The notes: generated by a model from the sequence alone, not told the origin. Counted from the stretch's first letter, positions 9,356-19,365 are shown. The stretch: DNA of 48,001 nt from Candidatus Dorea intestinavium (GCA_019113475.1 DXHJ01000175.1:1-48001), one strand, 5' to 3'. Made by a program: numbers and translations.

Positions 9356-10513
9356 ATGAAAATCCCCAGGGAAATTGCTCAAGAAATCGTGGAAGAAATT
9401 AGTACTGAAATCAATGAGCATATTAACTTTATGAATGAAGAAGGCATTATCATTGCTAGTACCGATCCTAAGCGAATCGGCGTGCTCCATGAAGGTGCCC
9501 AAAAAATTATAACAGAAAAGCTACCGGAACTTTATATCACTCCAGAGATGGAAACTAAAACCACTCGCTGTGGCATTAATCTGCCTCTTATTGTGGAAGA
9601 TGAAATTGTTGGTGTTATTGGTATTACCGGCAAAAAGAAACGGGTTGCTAAGTACGGAAACATTGTTCGTCGTATGACCGAGATTATGGTTGAGGCGAGT
9701 ATCCAAAATGAAACTCGTCGCTATGACAGGCGGGTTATTTATCGTTTCCTTGATGAATGGGTCACAAACGAGAATATTAATAGTAATCCAATCTTTATAA
9801 GCCGGGGCCACAGCTTAGGAATCGATGTTACCCGTTCCTACCGCGTCATGGTTTTATATTTTACGGACTTTACAAAGCTTTCCGCCACCATGTTAGGCCA
9901 ACGAAAACTAGATGAAATGGAGCAATTAATTCGCCAATTAATGGCCCAAGAAACCGGTGTCCTTTACCTGCGTAAACCGCCAAAGCAAATTTTACTCGTT
10001 TCTTGGCGAGAAACCAAAGAATTATTAGCTCTTGCCCAGTGTATTAGGGAAAATCTGGAGCAAACTTATCAGGCACAAATTAAAATTGGCATTGATAGTA
10101 GTAAAAATACGCCCCGCGATGTTTCTTTACGATTGCACCAAGCGGAAAAAGCCGCTGCCATTATTTTGCATGGTGAAATTGATACCGCCGAATATGATCA
10201 CTTAAATATCGATCTTTTTTTACATGATATTCAATTAACCACTATGGATGAATATTTACGAAAACTTTTCCCCGATTTATCTCCCCAAGAAGTTAAAACT
10301 TATGTTTCTTTAGTTGAAGCTTATTTTACTTATGATGGTTCTTTGACAAAAATCTCTGAGGCCCTTTTTATGCATAAAAACACCCTGCAATACAAACTAA
10401 AAAAGATGGCCACTATTACGGGACTAGATATCCGTCGTCCTTCCCAAGCTGCTCCTTATTACATGGCGCTAACTTTTTATAATATTTTGAAAAGTATACA
10501 CTTAACTGATTAA
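9356..10513 (+). CDS. cdaR: CdaR-family transcriptional regulator (sugar diacid recognition domain + PucR-type C-terminal HTH)
   Basis: N-terminal 'INFMNEEGIIIASTDPKRIGVLHEGAQKII' and 'IVGVIGITG' diacid-recognition motifs; C-terminal 'GSLTKISEALFMHKNTLQYKLKKMATITGLDIR' HTH. Confidence 0.85.
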   Translation: MKIPREIAQEIVEEISTEINEHINFMNEEGIIIASTDPKRIGVLHEGAQKIITEKLPELYITPEMETKTTRCGINLPLIVEDEIVGVIGITGKKKRVAKYGNIVRRMTEIMVEASIQNETRRYDRRVIYRFLDEWVTNENINSNPIFISRGHSLGIDVTRSYRVMVLYFTDFTKLSATMLGQRKLDEMEQLIRQLMAQETGVLYLRKPPKQILLVSWRETKELLALAQCIRENLEQTYQAQIKIGIDSSKNTPRDVSLRLHQAEKAAAIILHGEIDTAEYDHLNIDLFLHDIQLTTMDEYLRKLFPDLSPQEVKTYVSLVEAYFTYDGSLTKISEALFMHKNTLQYKLKKMATITGLDIRRPSQAAPYYMALTFYNILKSIHLTD

Positions 10514-10680
10514 TCACTTGTTCCTGATAACGAAAATAGTCCTACTAATATGTTCTTGTTGACATTTACTTTTTTTCTTTTTGATGATATCTTAGTAATA
10601 TAAACTAAATAATTTATCTTTTATAATTATTTTTTATTTACTTTGCACAAATAACTTATCTAAAGAAAAGGAGAAAAATT

Positions 10681-12072
10681 ATGACAGGGATACCATTTTT
10701 AATTGTTTTTATCGTAGCTATTATTGTAATGATCTTAATGATTAGTAAACTGAAAATCCACCCATTTCTTTCTATTCTACTCGTTTCATTGTTGCTTGGT
10801 GTAATTGGCGGCATTCCACTAGTTGGTTATACCAAAGCCGATGACACGGTAGTGGATGGAATTGCCACTGTAATAGGTAATGGCTTTTCAGGAACTTTTA
10901 CAAGTATCGGTATTGTTATTATCTTTGGCGCAATGATTGGTTCTTTCTTGGAAAAAACGGGTGCTGCTCTAAAGCTTGCGGATATGGTGGTTAAGCTAGT
11001 CGGACCAAATCGTCCGGAACTTGCCATTGAGCTAATGGGCTGGGTTGTTTCTATTCCGGTTTTTTGTGATTCTGGTTTTGTTGTATTAAACCCCATTCGT
11101 AAAGCCCTCGTAAAGCGTACGGGTGCTTCTTCCGTCGCTATGACCTTATGTTTGTCCGCCGGACTTTATGCTTCTCACGTTTTTATTCCGCCAACTCCTG
11201 GTCCTATTGCTGCAGCTAATACCCTAGGAATTGGTAATAACCTGCTCCTAATTATGGGTCTTGGCGCCTTAGTTTCCATTCCCGCTTTAATTGGTGCTTA
11301 CTTTTATGCAAAATATATTGGTAAAAAAGTGAAGTCTCAAGACGAGTTAGAGGCGGCTGAAACCGTAAAGACTTATGAAGAGTTAGTTGCTTCCTTTGGC
11401 AAATTACCAAATGGCTTTATGTCTCTGGCACCCATCCTTATTCCAATTCTTTTAATGGCTATGTCCAATGTTTCAGCGATTCTTGGTTGGAGTGGTGCTC
11501 TTAATACTGCCTTTACTTTCCTCGGAACTCCTATTGTTGCTTTAGCAGTTGGTGTCATCTTAGGCATTATCCTTTTAGCACAAAGTAACATGACGAAAGA
11601 ATTATACGAATTAGTAAATGATACCTTAAAAACTGTTGGACCTATTCTTTTTATCACCGCTGCCGGTGGTGTCTTAGGAAAAGTAATTGCTTCCACAAGT
11701 TTGGTTTCCTTTATTACGGAACATGCTGATTCCTTACAAACAATTGGCATTTTCTTCCCATTTTTACTAGCTGCTATTTTAAAATCCGCACAAGGATCTT
11801 CTACCGTTGCTATTACTACAACCGCTGGTATTATGGCTCCTTTAATGGGCGCTTTAGGTATGGATTCAACAGTTATGAGTGCTCTTTGTGTTATGGCTAT
11901 CGGTGCCGGTGCTATGACTGTTTCTCATGCTAATGACTCTTATTTCTGGGTCGTTACAAACTTTGGGGAAATGACACCGGAACAAGGCTATAAAACCCAG
12001 ACTATGGTAACCCTCGTTGAAGGTGTCTGTGCCATGGCGATGATTTTTGTTTTGTCACTATTTTTACATTAA
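10681..12072 (+). CDS. GntP-family permease (gluconate/glycerate-type transporter)
   Basis: Polytopic protein with GntP hallmarks: 'GSFLEKTGAALKLAD', 'SIPVFCDSGFVVLNPI', 'YASHVFIPPTPGPIAAA', 'QGSSTVAITTTAGI', 'SHANDSYFWVVTNF'. Confidence 0.9.
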   Translation: MTGIPFLIVFIVAIIVMILMISKLKIHPFLSILLVSLLLGVIGGIPLVGYTKADDTVVDGIATVIGNGFSGTFTSIGIVIIFGAMIGSFLEKTGAALKLADMVVKLVGPNRPELAIELMGWVVSIPVFCDSGFVVLNPIRKALVKRTGASSVAMTLCLSAGLYASHVFIPPTPGPIAAANTLGIGNNLLLIMGLGALVSIPALIGAYFYAKYIGKKVKSQDELEAAETVKTYEELVASFGKLPNGFMSLAPILIPILLMAMSNVSAILGWSGALNTAFTFLGTPIVALAVGVILGIILLAQSNMTKELYELVNDTLKTVGPILFITAAGGVLGKVIASTSLVSFITEHADSLQTIGIFFPFLLAAILKSAQGSSTVAITTTAGIMAPLMGALGMDSTVMSALCVMAIGAGAMTVSHANDSYFWVVTNFGEMTPEQGYKTQTMVTLVEGVCAMAMIFVLSLFLH

Positions 12073-12088
12073 AGAAATGAGGTAATCG

Positions 12089-13321
12089 ATGAATTTAAGA
12101 GAAGATGCAAATGAAATAATAAAACAATCGATTCAATCCGTTTTACCAGATACCGCTATTCGTGAAGCTTTACTTGGCAAAGAATTTAGCTCCGGCAAGC
12201 TTTATTTAATTGCCGTGGGAAAAGCCGCTTGGCAAATGGCTAGTGCCGCGGTTAAAGTTCTTGATCGACCTCTTAATAAAGGTATTGTTATTACCAAATA
12301 TGATCACGTAAAGGGGGAGATACCAGGCGTTTCTTGCTATGAAGCCGGGCATCCGATTCCTGATGAGAATTCCTTTTTAGCCACAGAACAAGCTATTTCA
12401 CTAGTACAAAATTTAAAGTCTGAAGATACCGTACTTTTTCTACTCAGTGGTGGTGGATCGGCACTTTTTGAAAAGCCTCTAATTAGTGCCGATTCGCTAC
12501 GAGATGTTACCAATCAATTAATGGCCTGTGGCGCGGATATTGTGGAAATCAATTGTCTTAGGAAGAGACTATCAGCAGTAAAAGGTGGCAAGTTTGCTAA
12601 ACTTTGTGAACCGGCTCAGGTTTATAATATTGTTCTTAGCGATATTTTAGGCGACCCCCTCGATATGATTGGCTCTGGCCCTACTTATCCTGACTCCTCT
12701 TCTGCTGCTGAAGCTTTAGCAATTGTGGAAAAATATGATTTGAAATTTAATGATGAGATTTTAGATTTACTGGCCCTTGAAACGCCAAAAGAACTAACCA
12801 ATATTGAAACTAAAATTACGGGTAGCGTTCGTAACCTTTGTAATGCCGCCCAAAGGGCTTTAGAAAGCCTTGGCTACGAAGTTGTTTACTTAACTGATCA
12901 ATTAGCCTGTGAAGCTAAAGAAGCTGGCTCTTTTCTCGCCGCCATTGCTAAATCCTATCAAAAGCATCCTAGAAGTATCGCTTTTTTAGCCGGTGGTGAA
13001 ACCATCGTTCGCTTAACAGGTAAGGGCCTCGGAGGTCGGAATCAAGAAATTGCTCTATCCGGAGCTGCCGGCATTAGTGGTTTAAATAATACAGCTATCT
13101 TTAGTATTGGTAGTGACGGAACAGATGGTCCTACTGACGCTGCTGGTGGTTATTGTGATCAAGATAGTGCCAAATGCTTAAAAGAACAAAACATTAATAT
13201 TTATGAAGTTCTAAAAGAAAATGATTCTTATCATGCTTTAGAAAAATGTGATGGTTTAATTAAAACGGGGCCTACCGGTACTAATGTTAATGACCTCTCG
13301 GTACTATTAATAAAAAGATAA
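12089..13321 (+). CDS. Glycerate 2-kinase (DUF4147/MOFRL family)
   Basis: 'AVGKAAWQMA', 'AGHPIPDENS', 'FLLSGGGSALFEKP', 'NCLRKRLSAVKGGK', 'LSDILGDPLDMIGSGPTYPDSS', 'LAGGETIVRLTGKGLGGRNQEIAL', 'GSDGTDGPTDAAGG'. Confidence 0.92.
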   Translation: MNLREDANEIIKQSIQSVLPDTAIREALLGKEFSSGKLYLIAVGKAAWQMASAAVKVLDRPLNKGIVITKYDHVKGEIPGVSCYEAGHPIPDENSFLATEQAISLVQNLKSEDTVLFLLSGGGSALFEKPLISADSLRDVTNQLMACGADIVEINCLRKRLSAVKGGKFAKLCEPAQVYNIVLSDILGDPLDMIGSGPTYPDSSSAAEALAIVEKYDLKFNDEILDLLALETPKELTNIETKITGSVRNLCNAAQRALESLGYEVVYLTDQLACEAKEAGSFLAAIAKSYQKHPRSIAFLAGGETIVRLTGKGLGGRNQEIALSGAAGISGLNNTAIFSIGSDGTDGPTDAAGGYCDQDSAKCLKEQNINIYEVLKENDSYHALEKCDGLIKTGPTGTNVNDLSVLLIKR

Positions 13322-13335
13322 ATAAATCCTATCTA

Positions 13336-13375
13336 AAAAGAGTCTACCCGGTTAAAGGTAGACTCTTTTACTTTT
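13336..13375 (+). terminator. Rho-independent terminator (convergent gene boundary, possibly bidirectional)
   Basis: aaaagagtctacc / ggtagactctttta stem-loop with flanking A/T tracts. Confidence 0.75.
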
Positions 13376-13376
13376 A

Positions 13377-14471
13377 TTATCCCCAAACTTCTTCTGCTAT
13401 TTCTTTTACTAAAGCAAGTTTGGCCCATTGCTCTTCTTCTGTTAGTTTATTACCGATTTCACAAGAAGCAAAGCCACACTGTGGGCTTAGGCATAAGCGC
13501 TCAAGTGGAATGTATTTTGCTGCTTCGTGAATTCTAGCAATCACTTCTTCTTTATTTTCTAATTCTGGCTTTTTAGTTGTAATAAGACCTAGTACTACCT
13601 TCTTATCACCACTTACTTCTTTTAGGGGTGCAAAGCTACCAGAACGTTCATCATCAAACTCCAGGTAATAAGCATTCACGTTTTCTTCGCCAAAAATAAT
13701 CTTAGCTACTGAATCATAAGCTCCTTGGCTAAAATAATCTGAATTGTAATTTCCTCGACAAATATGGGTATTAACAACCATATCACTCGGTACTTTAGCA
13801 ATAGCTAAGTTATTAGCTTTTAATAGTTGTTTTGCGAAAGCTTCACTTTCCTTGGTTAAATCTTGTCCAAAGAATAATCCCCAAGAACAGTCATCTATTT
13901 GCAGATTTCTACATCCTGCTTCATATAAGTCTCCAATGACCTTTTGGTAAGCTTTTCCCAGGTCTTCAATTAAATCTTCTGTCTCAGGATAAATAGCTTT
14001 CGTTGCAGCTAAGTTTTCTTCAAAGACACACTGCAACAAGAACTGCGCAGGTGCAGGAATGGTTTGTTTTGCTACCGTATTTTCATCTTCTAAAGCTTTT
14101 ATAAACTTAAAGTGTTCCACAAAAGGATGTTTATCTACTGTAATTTTATCGACTAAATAAGTATCCTCTAAATCTGTTTTCGTGGCATGAAAATTAATTG
14201 GGTTCTTGCTTGGCTTATGAGCAACCCCATTAAATCCCCACATAAAATCTAGCTGCCAAGTTGCTCTACGAAACTCTCCATCAGTAATAACCTGGTAACC
14301 AGCTTTCTTTTGCTTTTCTACAAGATCAATAATAGCCTTATCTTCAACCGCTTTTAATTCCTCAGCTGTAATCTTTTTATTTTCAAAATCTCTACGAGCT
14401 ACTTTTAAAGACTCCGGTCTTAAAAAACTTCCTACATAATCATATTTAAAAGGTGTATTTGCTTTTCCCAT
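13377..14471 (-). CDS. Cobalamin-independent methionine synthase-like protein (MetE C-terminal domain family, YxjG/YxjH-like)
   Basis: 'YVGSFLRPESLKVAR', 'VITDGEFRRATWQLDFMWG', 'LQIDDCSWGLFF', 'THICRGN', 'LGLITTKKPELE', 'LSPQCGFAS' match the metal-site motifs of this family. Confidence 0.85.
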   Translation of the reverse strand: MGKANTPFKYDYVGSFLRPESLKVARRDFENKKITAEELKAVEDKAIIDLVEKQKKAGYQVITDGEFRRATWQLDFMWGFNGVAHKPSKNPINFHATKTDLEDTYLVDKITVDKHPFVEHFKFIKALEDENTVAKQTIPAPAQFLLQCVFEENLAATKAIYPETEDLIEDLGKAYQKVIGDLYEAGCRNLQIDDCSWGLFFGQDLTKESEAFAKQLLKANNLAIAKVPSDMVVNTHICRGNYNSDYFSQGAYDSVAKIIFGEENVNAYYLEFDDERSGSFAPLKEVSGDKKVVLGLITTKKPELENKEEVIARIHEAAKYIPLERLCLSPQCGFASCEIGNKLTEEEQWAKLALVKEIAEEVWG

Positions 14472-14600
14472 CCTTATTATCCTCCTACTTAACTTTTAAT
14501 TTTGCTAACAAGGAGAGTATAGCATTTAAAGGTCTTTCGCCGTTAATACTGCTTTTTAATGGGTAGCCATAGTTAAAACCTATGATTATACATCCGATCT

Positions 14601-17087
14601 TTATTTTTTCTGCCTCTTGATCCATTCCATAATAATATCAACCACATAAGTTTGTTCTAGGTCCGTAAGCGGATGACCTTTGGGAATCTTATGCCATTTT
14701 TCTAAACAGCCGCGACAACAAGTTGCGGTAGCATGTTGAGCGATAAAAACCGGGTGACCTCGCATAGGGGTTTGCTTCCCATCATTTTTAGGTTTAGCCG
14801 GTGCCAGACGCTTCCCAATAAAATCACAAGCGTGATCTTTTACCACTTCCAGCCCTTTTTCCTCAACATAAGCCAAATCCTTTGCTTTTAAAGAGAAACT
14901 ACTGCGAAATTTTGATTGTGCTAGCCTTTGAAAAATATCCTCACTCTCTTTATTTTCTTCTTTCTTTTCTAACCTCTTTGCTAACTTCGTATTTCTAGCT
15001 GTAGTGGTTTCATTTTGAATAGCATAGGCTATCGCTTTCTTCTCGCCAATTAAAACTAGGATCTTTTTGGCCCTAGTTACACCGGTATAAAGTAGATTTC
15101 TCTGTAACATAACATAATGACTCATGGTAAAAGGCATAACTACAATGGGATATTCTGAACCTTGAGCTTTATGAATGGTTGTAGCATAGGCCAGGGAAAG
15201 TTCATCTAATTCGCTAACATCATAGAGAACTTCTCGACCATCAAAGTCTACTACTAGCTCTCGTTCTTCCCTATCTACTTTACAAATCATGCCAATATCC
15301 CCATTATAGACTTCCTTATCATAATCATTACGAATCTGCATAACTTTATCATGCAAACGGAACTGAGTTCCCCCTCTATTTAAGAAAACCTCCGTGGGAT
15401 TCAGCGCTTCTTGTAGTACCTGATTTAATTTTTCTGCTCCACAAGCTCCCCGCTGCATGGGAGTCAAAACCTGAATATCCGTTAAGGGATCCACCTGATA
15501 ATACTTGGGTAGATTATTTGTACAGTACTTGACTAATAAATCTACAATTTCTTCATTACCCTCTTTCGCAGCAAAGAAAAAGTCTGCTTCTTTTCCTCCT
15601 CGCAAATCAATGTTTTGTCCTTTATTAATGCGATGTGCATTCATAATAATGCGACTGCCTTGGGCTTGGCGAAAAATACGAGTAAGGCGAACAATCGGTA
15701 TTCGCCCAGATAAAATCACGTCTTTTAAAACATTTCCCGCTCCAACACTTGGTAGTTGATCCGTATCTCCCACCATAATAAGAGTCATATATTTGGGTAT
15801 TGCTTTTAACAAATTGTACATTAATATAATATCAATCATGGAGCACTCATCCAGAATTAGAACATCGCCGCTTAAAGGGTTTTCTTCATTTTTTTGATAA
15901 CCTTCTGGCGGTTTATATTCTAATAATCGATGAATCGTTGTCGCTTTCATTCCTGTAGCTTCTGACATTCTTTTGGCTGCCCGGCCAGTAGGAGCTGCTA
16001 AAAGAATGTCACATCCTGCCAGCTGATAGGCCTTAATTATCCCTAAAGTAGTAGTAGTTTTTCCTGTTCCCGGACCACCAGTTAAAACCATTACTTTAGA
16101 AGAGATGGCTACCCGAATTGCTTCTAACTGAATCTCATCATAGGTAATAGCCGCATCAGCAACCACTTTTTTCATAACGTTATCCACATTTAGAGACACT
16201 TTTCGCTCTGCACTCAACAACTGTAAGATTCTTTTTGCACTTCCTTCTTCAGAAAAATAAAAAGGTGGCAAGTAAATGGCCTCTTCCTCACGAATCAGGT
16301 CTTCTACCCTTAGCATTTCATCTAAGGTCATCTCTAGTTCCGGTTTTTCTACCTCTAGCAACTTCGCTGCTGTTTTAATAAGTTGTTCTCTAATGGCGTA
16401 ACAGTGGCCACTTTCTGCTAATTTATTCAGGGTATATAAGATACCACTTCTTAAGCGAATATAGCGGGTCTTATCAATCCCCAATTTTTCGGCAATGCTA
16501 TCTGCCGTTTTAAAACCAATGCCCCAAATATCATCAGCCAGGCGATAAGGATTTTCTTTTACTACCTTAATACTGTCATTACCATAAGTTTTATAAATCT
16601 TCGTAGCATGAGCGGTACTTACTTCATGACTTTGTAAAAAAAGCATAATATTCTTAATCTCTTTTTGCTCAATCCAACTTTTCTTAATCCGTTCCACCCG
16701 AACTTTGCCAATTCCTTCCACTTCTAAAAGTCTATCTGGTTCTCCTTCAATTATCTCTAAAGTGTCCTGACCAAACATTCTAACGATACGCTGGGCAAAC
16801 TTCGGACCTACTCCCTTTACTAAACCTGATCCTAAATATTTCTCAATACCATAGGCCGTTGCTGGTAGTGTTTCTTCAAATTTTTCCACAGAAAACTGCT
16901 TTCCATATTTCATATCACTTTTCCAAAATCCAGTTAAGAAAAGTACCGAGCCCACATGGGTATCTGGCATCATGCCAACGACCGTTACTAAGTCATGGTA
17001 GTTTTTTACTGCAACCTTTAGTACCGTATAGCCATTTTCCGTATTTTGATAAGTAATCCGTTCCACAACGCATCGTAACTGTTCCAC
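14601..17087 (-). CDS. recD2: RecD2-type SF1B helicase with a C-terminal DUF4186-like domain
   Basis: HhH region, Walker A 'LTGGPGTGKTTTTLGI', 'LDECSMIDI', 'GDTDQLPSVGAGNVLKD', 'LTRIFRQAQGS', 'ATTIHKAQGSEYPIVVMP', 'YTGVTRAKKILVLIG'. The C-terminal 114 aa (SEDIFQRLAQSKFRSSF...HPVFIAQHATATCCRGCLEKWH...VVDIIMEWIKRQKK) is not part of canonical RecD2. Confidence 0.9.
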   Translation of the reverse strand: MEQLRCVVERITYQNTENGYTVLKVAVKNYHDLVTVVGMMPDTHVGSVLFLTGFWKSDMKYGKQFSVEKFEETLPATAYGIEKYLGSGLVKGVGPKFAQRIVRMFGQDTLEIIEGEPDRLLEVEGIGKVRVERIKKSWIEQKEIKNIMLFLQSHEVSTAHATKIYKTYGNDSIKVVKENPYRLADDIWGIGFKTADSIAEKLGIDKTRYIRLRSGILYTLNKLAESGHCYAIREQLIKTAAKLLEVEKPELEMTLDEMLRVEDLIREEEAIYLPPFYFSEEGSAKRILQLLSAERKVSLNVDNVMKKVVADAAITYDEIQLEAIRVAISSKVMVLTGGPGTGKTTTTLGIIKAYQLAGCDILLAAPTGRAAKRMSEATGMKATTIHRLLEYKPPEGYQKNEENPLSGDVLILDECSMIDIILMYNLLKAIPKYMTLIMVGDTDQLPSVGAGNVLKDVILSGRIPIVRLTRIFRQAQGSRIIMNAHRINKGQNIDLRGGKEADFFFAAKEGNEEIVDLLVKYCTNNLPKYYQVDPLTDIQVLTPMQRGACGAEKLNQVLQEALNPTEVFLNRGGTQFRLHDKVMQIRNDYDKEVYNGDIGMICKVDREERELVVDFDGREVLYDVSELDELSLAYATTIHKAQGSEYPIVVMPFTMSHYVMLQRNLLYTGVTRAKKILVLIGEKKAIAYAIQNETTTARNTKLAKRLEKKEENKESEDIFQRLAQSKFRSSFSLKAKDLAYVEEKGLEVVKDHACDFIGKRLAPAKPKNDGKQTPMRGHPVFIAQHATATCCRGCLEKWHKIPKGHPLTDLEQTYVVDIIMEWIKRQKK

Positions 17088-17326
17088 CGCTAATTCTCCT
17101 ATTTATTTCCAAAAATAATTCTCGTTTTCCTTCATTTTAGCGATAGATGCTTGAGATAGCAAGAAATATGAATAAGATAGCTTATCATTCTGTTATATTG
17201 ACGCCTTTATTTTTCACTGCTAAGATATAAGATAATTAAGAAATAGGTACAGACAATACTCTATATTTTTAACATTTAAAATTTGCACTATATTTGCTAG
17301 GTTCCAAATATAGATAGGAGGCCGAC

Positions 17327-17602
17327 TTGAAATCAAAAGAAGCCAAGATTATTTTCTTTGCTGTTTTTGCCATTATGATTCAAGTAATAATATACTTCAT
17401 GAAGCCGGTTATGATACAACTTTATTTAGCTTATGAAGTTTATTTATTACTTGTTGTAATAGGTATCCCCATTTTTTATGTAAAGAATTGGGCTAAAAAT
17501 GATATTGTATTGGTACCAGGTATCATAAGTGAAATAATCTGCCTTGTTTTGCTGGCTACTAATACTAATGCCTGTATTTTCTTGTTGTGGCTGACTACTT
17601 GA
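17327..17602 (+). CDS. Small hydrophobic (predicted membrane) protein of unknown function, TTG start
   Basis: 91-aa ORF with TTG start at 17327, preceded by aggaggcc; three hydrophobic segments. Confidence 0.5.
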   Translation: MKSKEAKIIFFAVFAIMIQVIIYFMKPVMIQLYLAYEVYLLLVVIGIPIFYVKNWAKNDIVLVPGIISEIICLVLLATNTNACIFLLWLTT

Positions 17603-17646
17603 ATAGGCTTTTATGGCGAAATCAAAGTTATACTTAACATACCAAA

Positions 17647-17690
17647 AAAGACACCGTCTTCAATCACTCGAAGACGGTGTCTTTACTAAC
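17647..17690. terminator. Strong (bidirectional) Rho-independent terminator
   Basis: Perfect 15-bp stem aaagacaccgtcttc / gaagacggtgtcttt, A-rich 5' and T-rich 3' flanks, between convergent genes. Confidence 0.75.
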
Positions 17691-17708
17691 ACTCCTATAA
17701 AATCAAAT

Positions 17709-18590
17709 CTACAATATGGTAATTGTAAAGGTATAATCTTTTTTCTTTCCCGGTTTTACTACCTGTACATTTCTCTTTTCTTCAAAGACATCACTCTCAT
17801 CGCTACAAGTCGATAATCCCACCCAAGGTTCAATAGCCACAAAAGGACCATCATTTGCTGAGGACCAAAGAATGAGGTAAGGAAAATCTGCAAAATCAAG
17901 TTCTACTCCTATACTGCTCTTTTTCGATAATAGCTTAATCTTTCTCGACTTTAATTCATCAAAAATTATGGCATCTTTATGAAATAACTCATGTTTCAAA
18001 GCAAATGTCTTCGCATGATCCAAACAATTCGTTCTATTTTCTACATCAATTAACCCGGTCTCGGTGATTGGTGTTGGCACGGTACAAGTCTCTTCTTTTT
18101 CAAATTCCACATAATAATCACTATAGTTTTCGCCCGCTACGAGAGGACAATTAAAACCCGGATGACCACCAACAAAAAATGGCATGTCTTTAGCACCTGT
18201 ATTCTCCACCTCATAGGTTACCTTCACAGATTTTCCTAGCAATTCGTATCTTGTCCTTAATTTAAAATCATAAGGAAATTTCTTTAAGGTTTCTTCATTA
18301 CTCTGAATCGAAAAACAAATCATATTATCAGTTATCTCTTCTACTGTAAAATTAGATTTACGTACAATTCCGTGTCTTGGCATTGCTGTCTTTAGGCCGT
18401 TACCAATGACTGCCTTATCATCGCGAATACTACCACAAATTGGAAAAAGTACCGGTGCTGTGCCACTCCAGTAAGTAGCATCTCCTTGCCAGAGATACTC
18501 TGTTCCCTTTTTATCTTTAATAGAACTAAATGTTCCACCAAATTCGGTAAAGCTAACTTCTAAATGTTCATTTGTTAATGTGTGATTCAT
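17709..18590 (-). CDS. Aldose 1-epimerase family protein (LacX-like)
   Basis: 'FGGTFSSIKDKKGTEYLWQGDATYWSGTAPVLFPICGSIRDD', 'MPRHGIVR', 'FFVGGHPGFNCPL', 'PYLILWSSANDGPFVAIEPWVG'. Confidence 0.85.
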   Translation of the reverse strand: MNHTLTNEHLEVSFTEFGGTFSSIKDKKGTEYLWQGDATYWSGTAPVLFPICGSIRDDKAVIGNGLKTAMPRHGIVRKSNFTVEEITDNMICFSIQSNEETLKKFPYDFKLRTRYELLGKSVKVTYEVENTGAKDMPFFVGGHPGFNCPLVAGENYSDYYVEFEKEETCTVPTPITETGLIDVENRTNCLDHAKTFALKHELFHKDAIIFDELKSRKIKLLSKKSSIGVELDFADFPYLILWSSANDGPFVAIEPWVGLSTCSDESDVFEEKRNVQVVKPGKKKDYTFTITIL

Positions 18591-18983
18591 AATAGCCTCC
18601 TATAGCCATGTAAGTTTTTCTACCTTTTGCAAACAAAAAAACGGACATCACAGCGCCAATAACTAATTTATAATTTCTTACTTTTACCCGCTGTTTACTC
18701 GATAAAAACCTGAATGCTTGCAATCACTAATTTATCTATTCCCTACTATAGTCTTTTTGCCTATAAGTAGCAAGTTTATGATTAATCACTCACTCCTAAT
18801 CCATGGATTTTACTATGCCCACCCTTCTACATAGGCTAATCGTATCTTGTTTTAGCACTTAATACTTTATTACAAAGTGGTGTTCTCTTTTTTTACTTAT
18901 TTTTTTATTTATCCAAATGAAATTTTACACTAGCCTTAATGCAAAAATTTAAGATTTTGAGCACCTTTTATCGCTAATTATGG

Positions 18984-19010
18984 GGAATCGAACCCTCAAT
19001 TTATCCTTAG
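18984..19010 (-). repeat. Degenerate partial copy of the 3' half of tRNA-Arg(CCT) (possible att-site remnant)
   Basis: ggaatcgaaccctcaatttatccttag matches 23/27 with ggaatcgaacctgcacttgatccttag at 19808-19834 (same strand, same spacing), inside the tRNA. Confidence 0.45.
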
Positions 19011-19152
19011 TAATTTATCTAACATTGTTACTCTAAAGTACTGTGTTTTACTGCACAGTATAGCATGAAGTTGTAGAGTCCGATTAGCATTCTATTAGCA
19101 AAACCCATGTAAAAGATATTTGGAAATCTTTTATGTTTTTAAGAGAAAAGAC

Positions 19153-19365
19153 TTACTTTGAGGTCGCAATTTGCGACTTCAAAAATTTCTCTTCATCTTC
19201 TGTTAATCGGAAACAGAACTTTTCCGGAAATCTTGCTATGTTTCTTTTTACAGCTTCATTTAAACGTTTAGTTTCCACTTGATATAGCATTGCTAAATCG
19301 CTATCCAACATAACTTGTTGATTGCGAATTACATATATCAAATTTTCAATACGAGATTGAACCAT
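19153..19365 (-). pseudogene. Truncated ORF6N-domain protein (phage/mobile-element-type)
   Basis: 'IENLIYVIRNQQVMLDSDLAMLYQVETKRLNEAVKRNIARFPEKFCFRLTEDEEKFLKSQIATSK' is the N-terminal ORF6N signature. The frame stops directly after the '..SQIATS' motif where the family normally continues. Confidence 0.7.

Noticed and set aside
10559-10590. Sigma-A-like promoter (ttgaca ... tgatat) before the GntP permease
   Set aside because: The -35-like hexamer is good, but spacing to any -10-like hexamer is poor (~18-20 bp with weak matches), so not called.
10827-11750. Minus-strand ORFs 10827..11096 and 11373..11750 within the permease
   Set aside because: Antisense to a clear GntP-family gene, with no domain similarity recognised.
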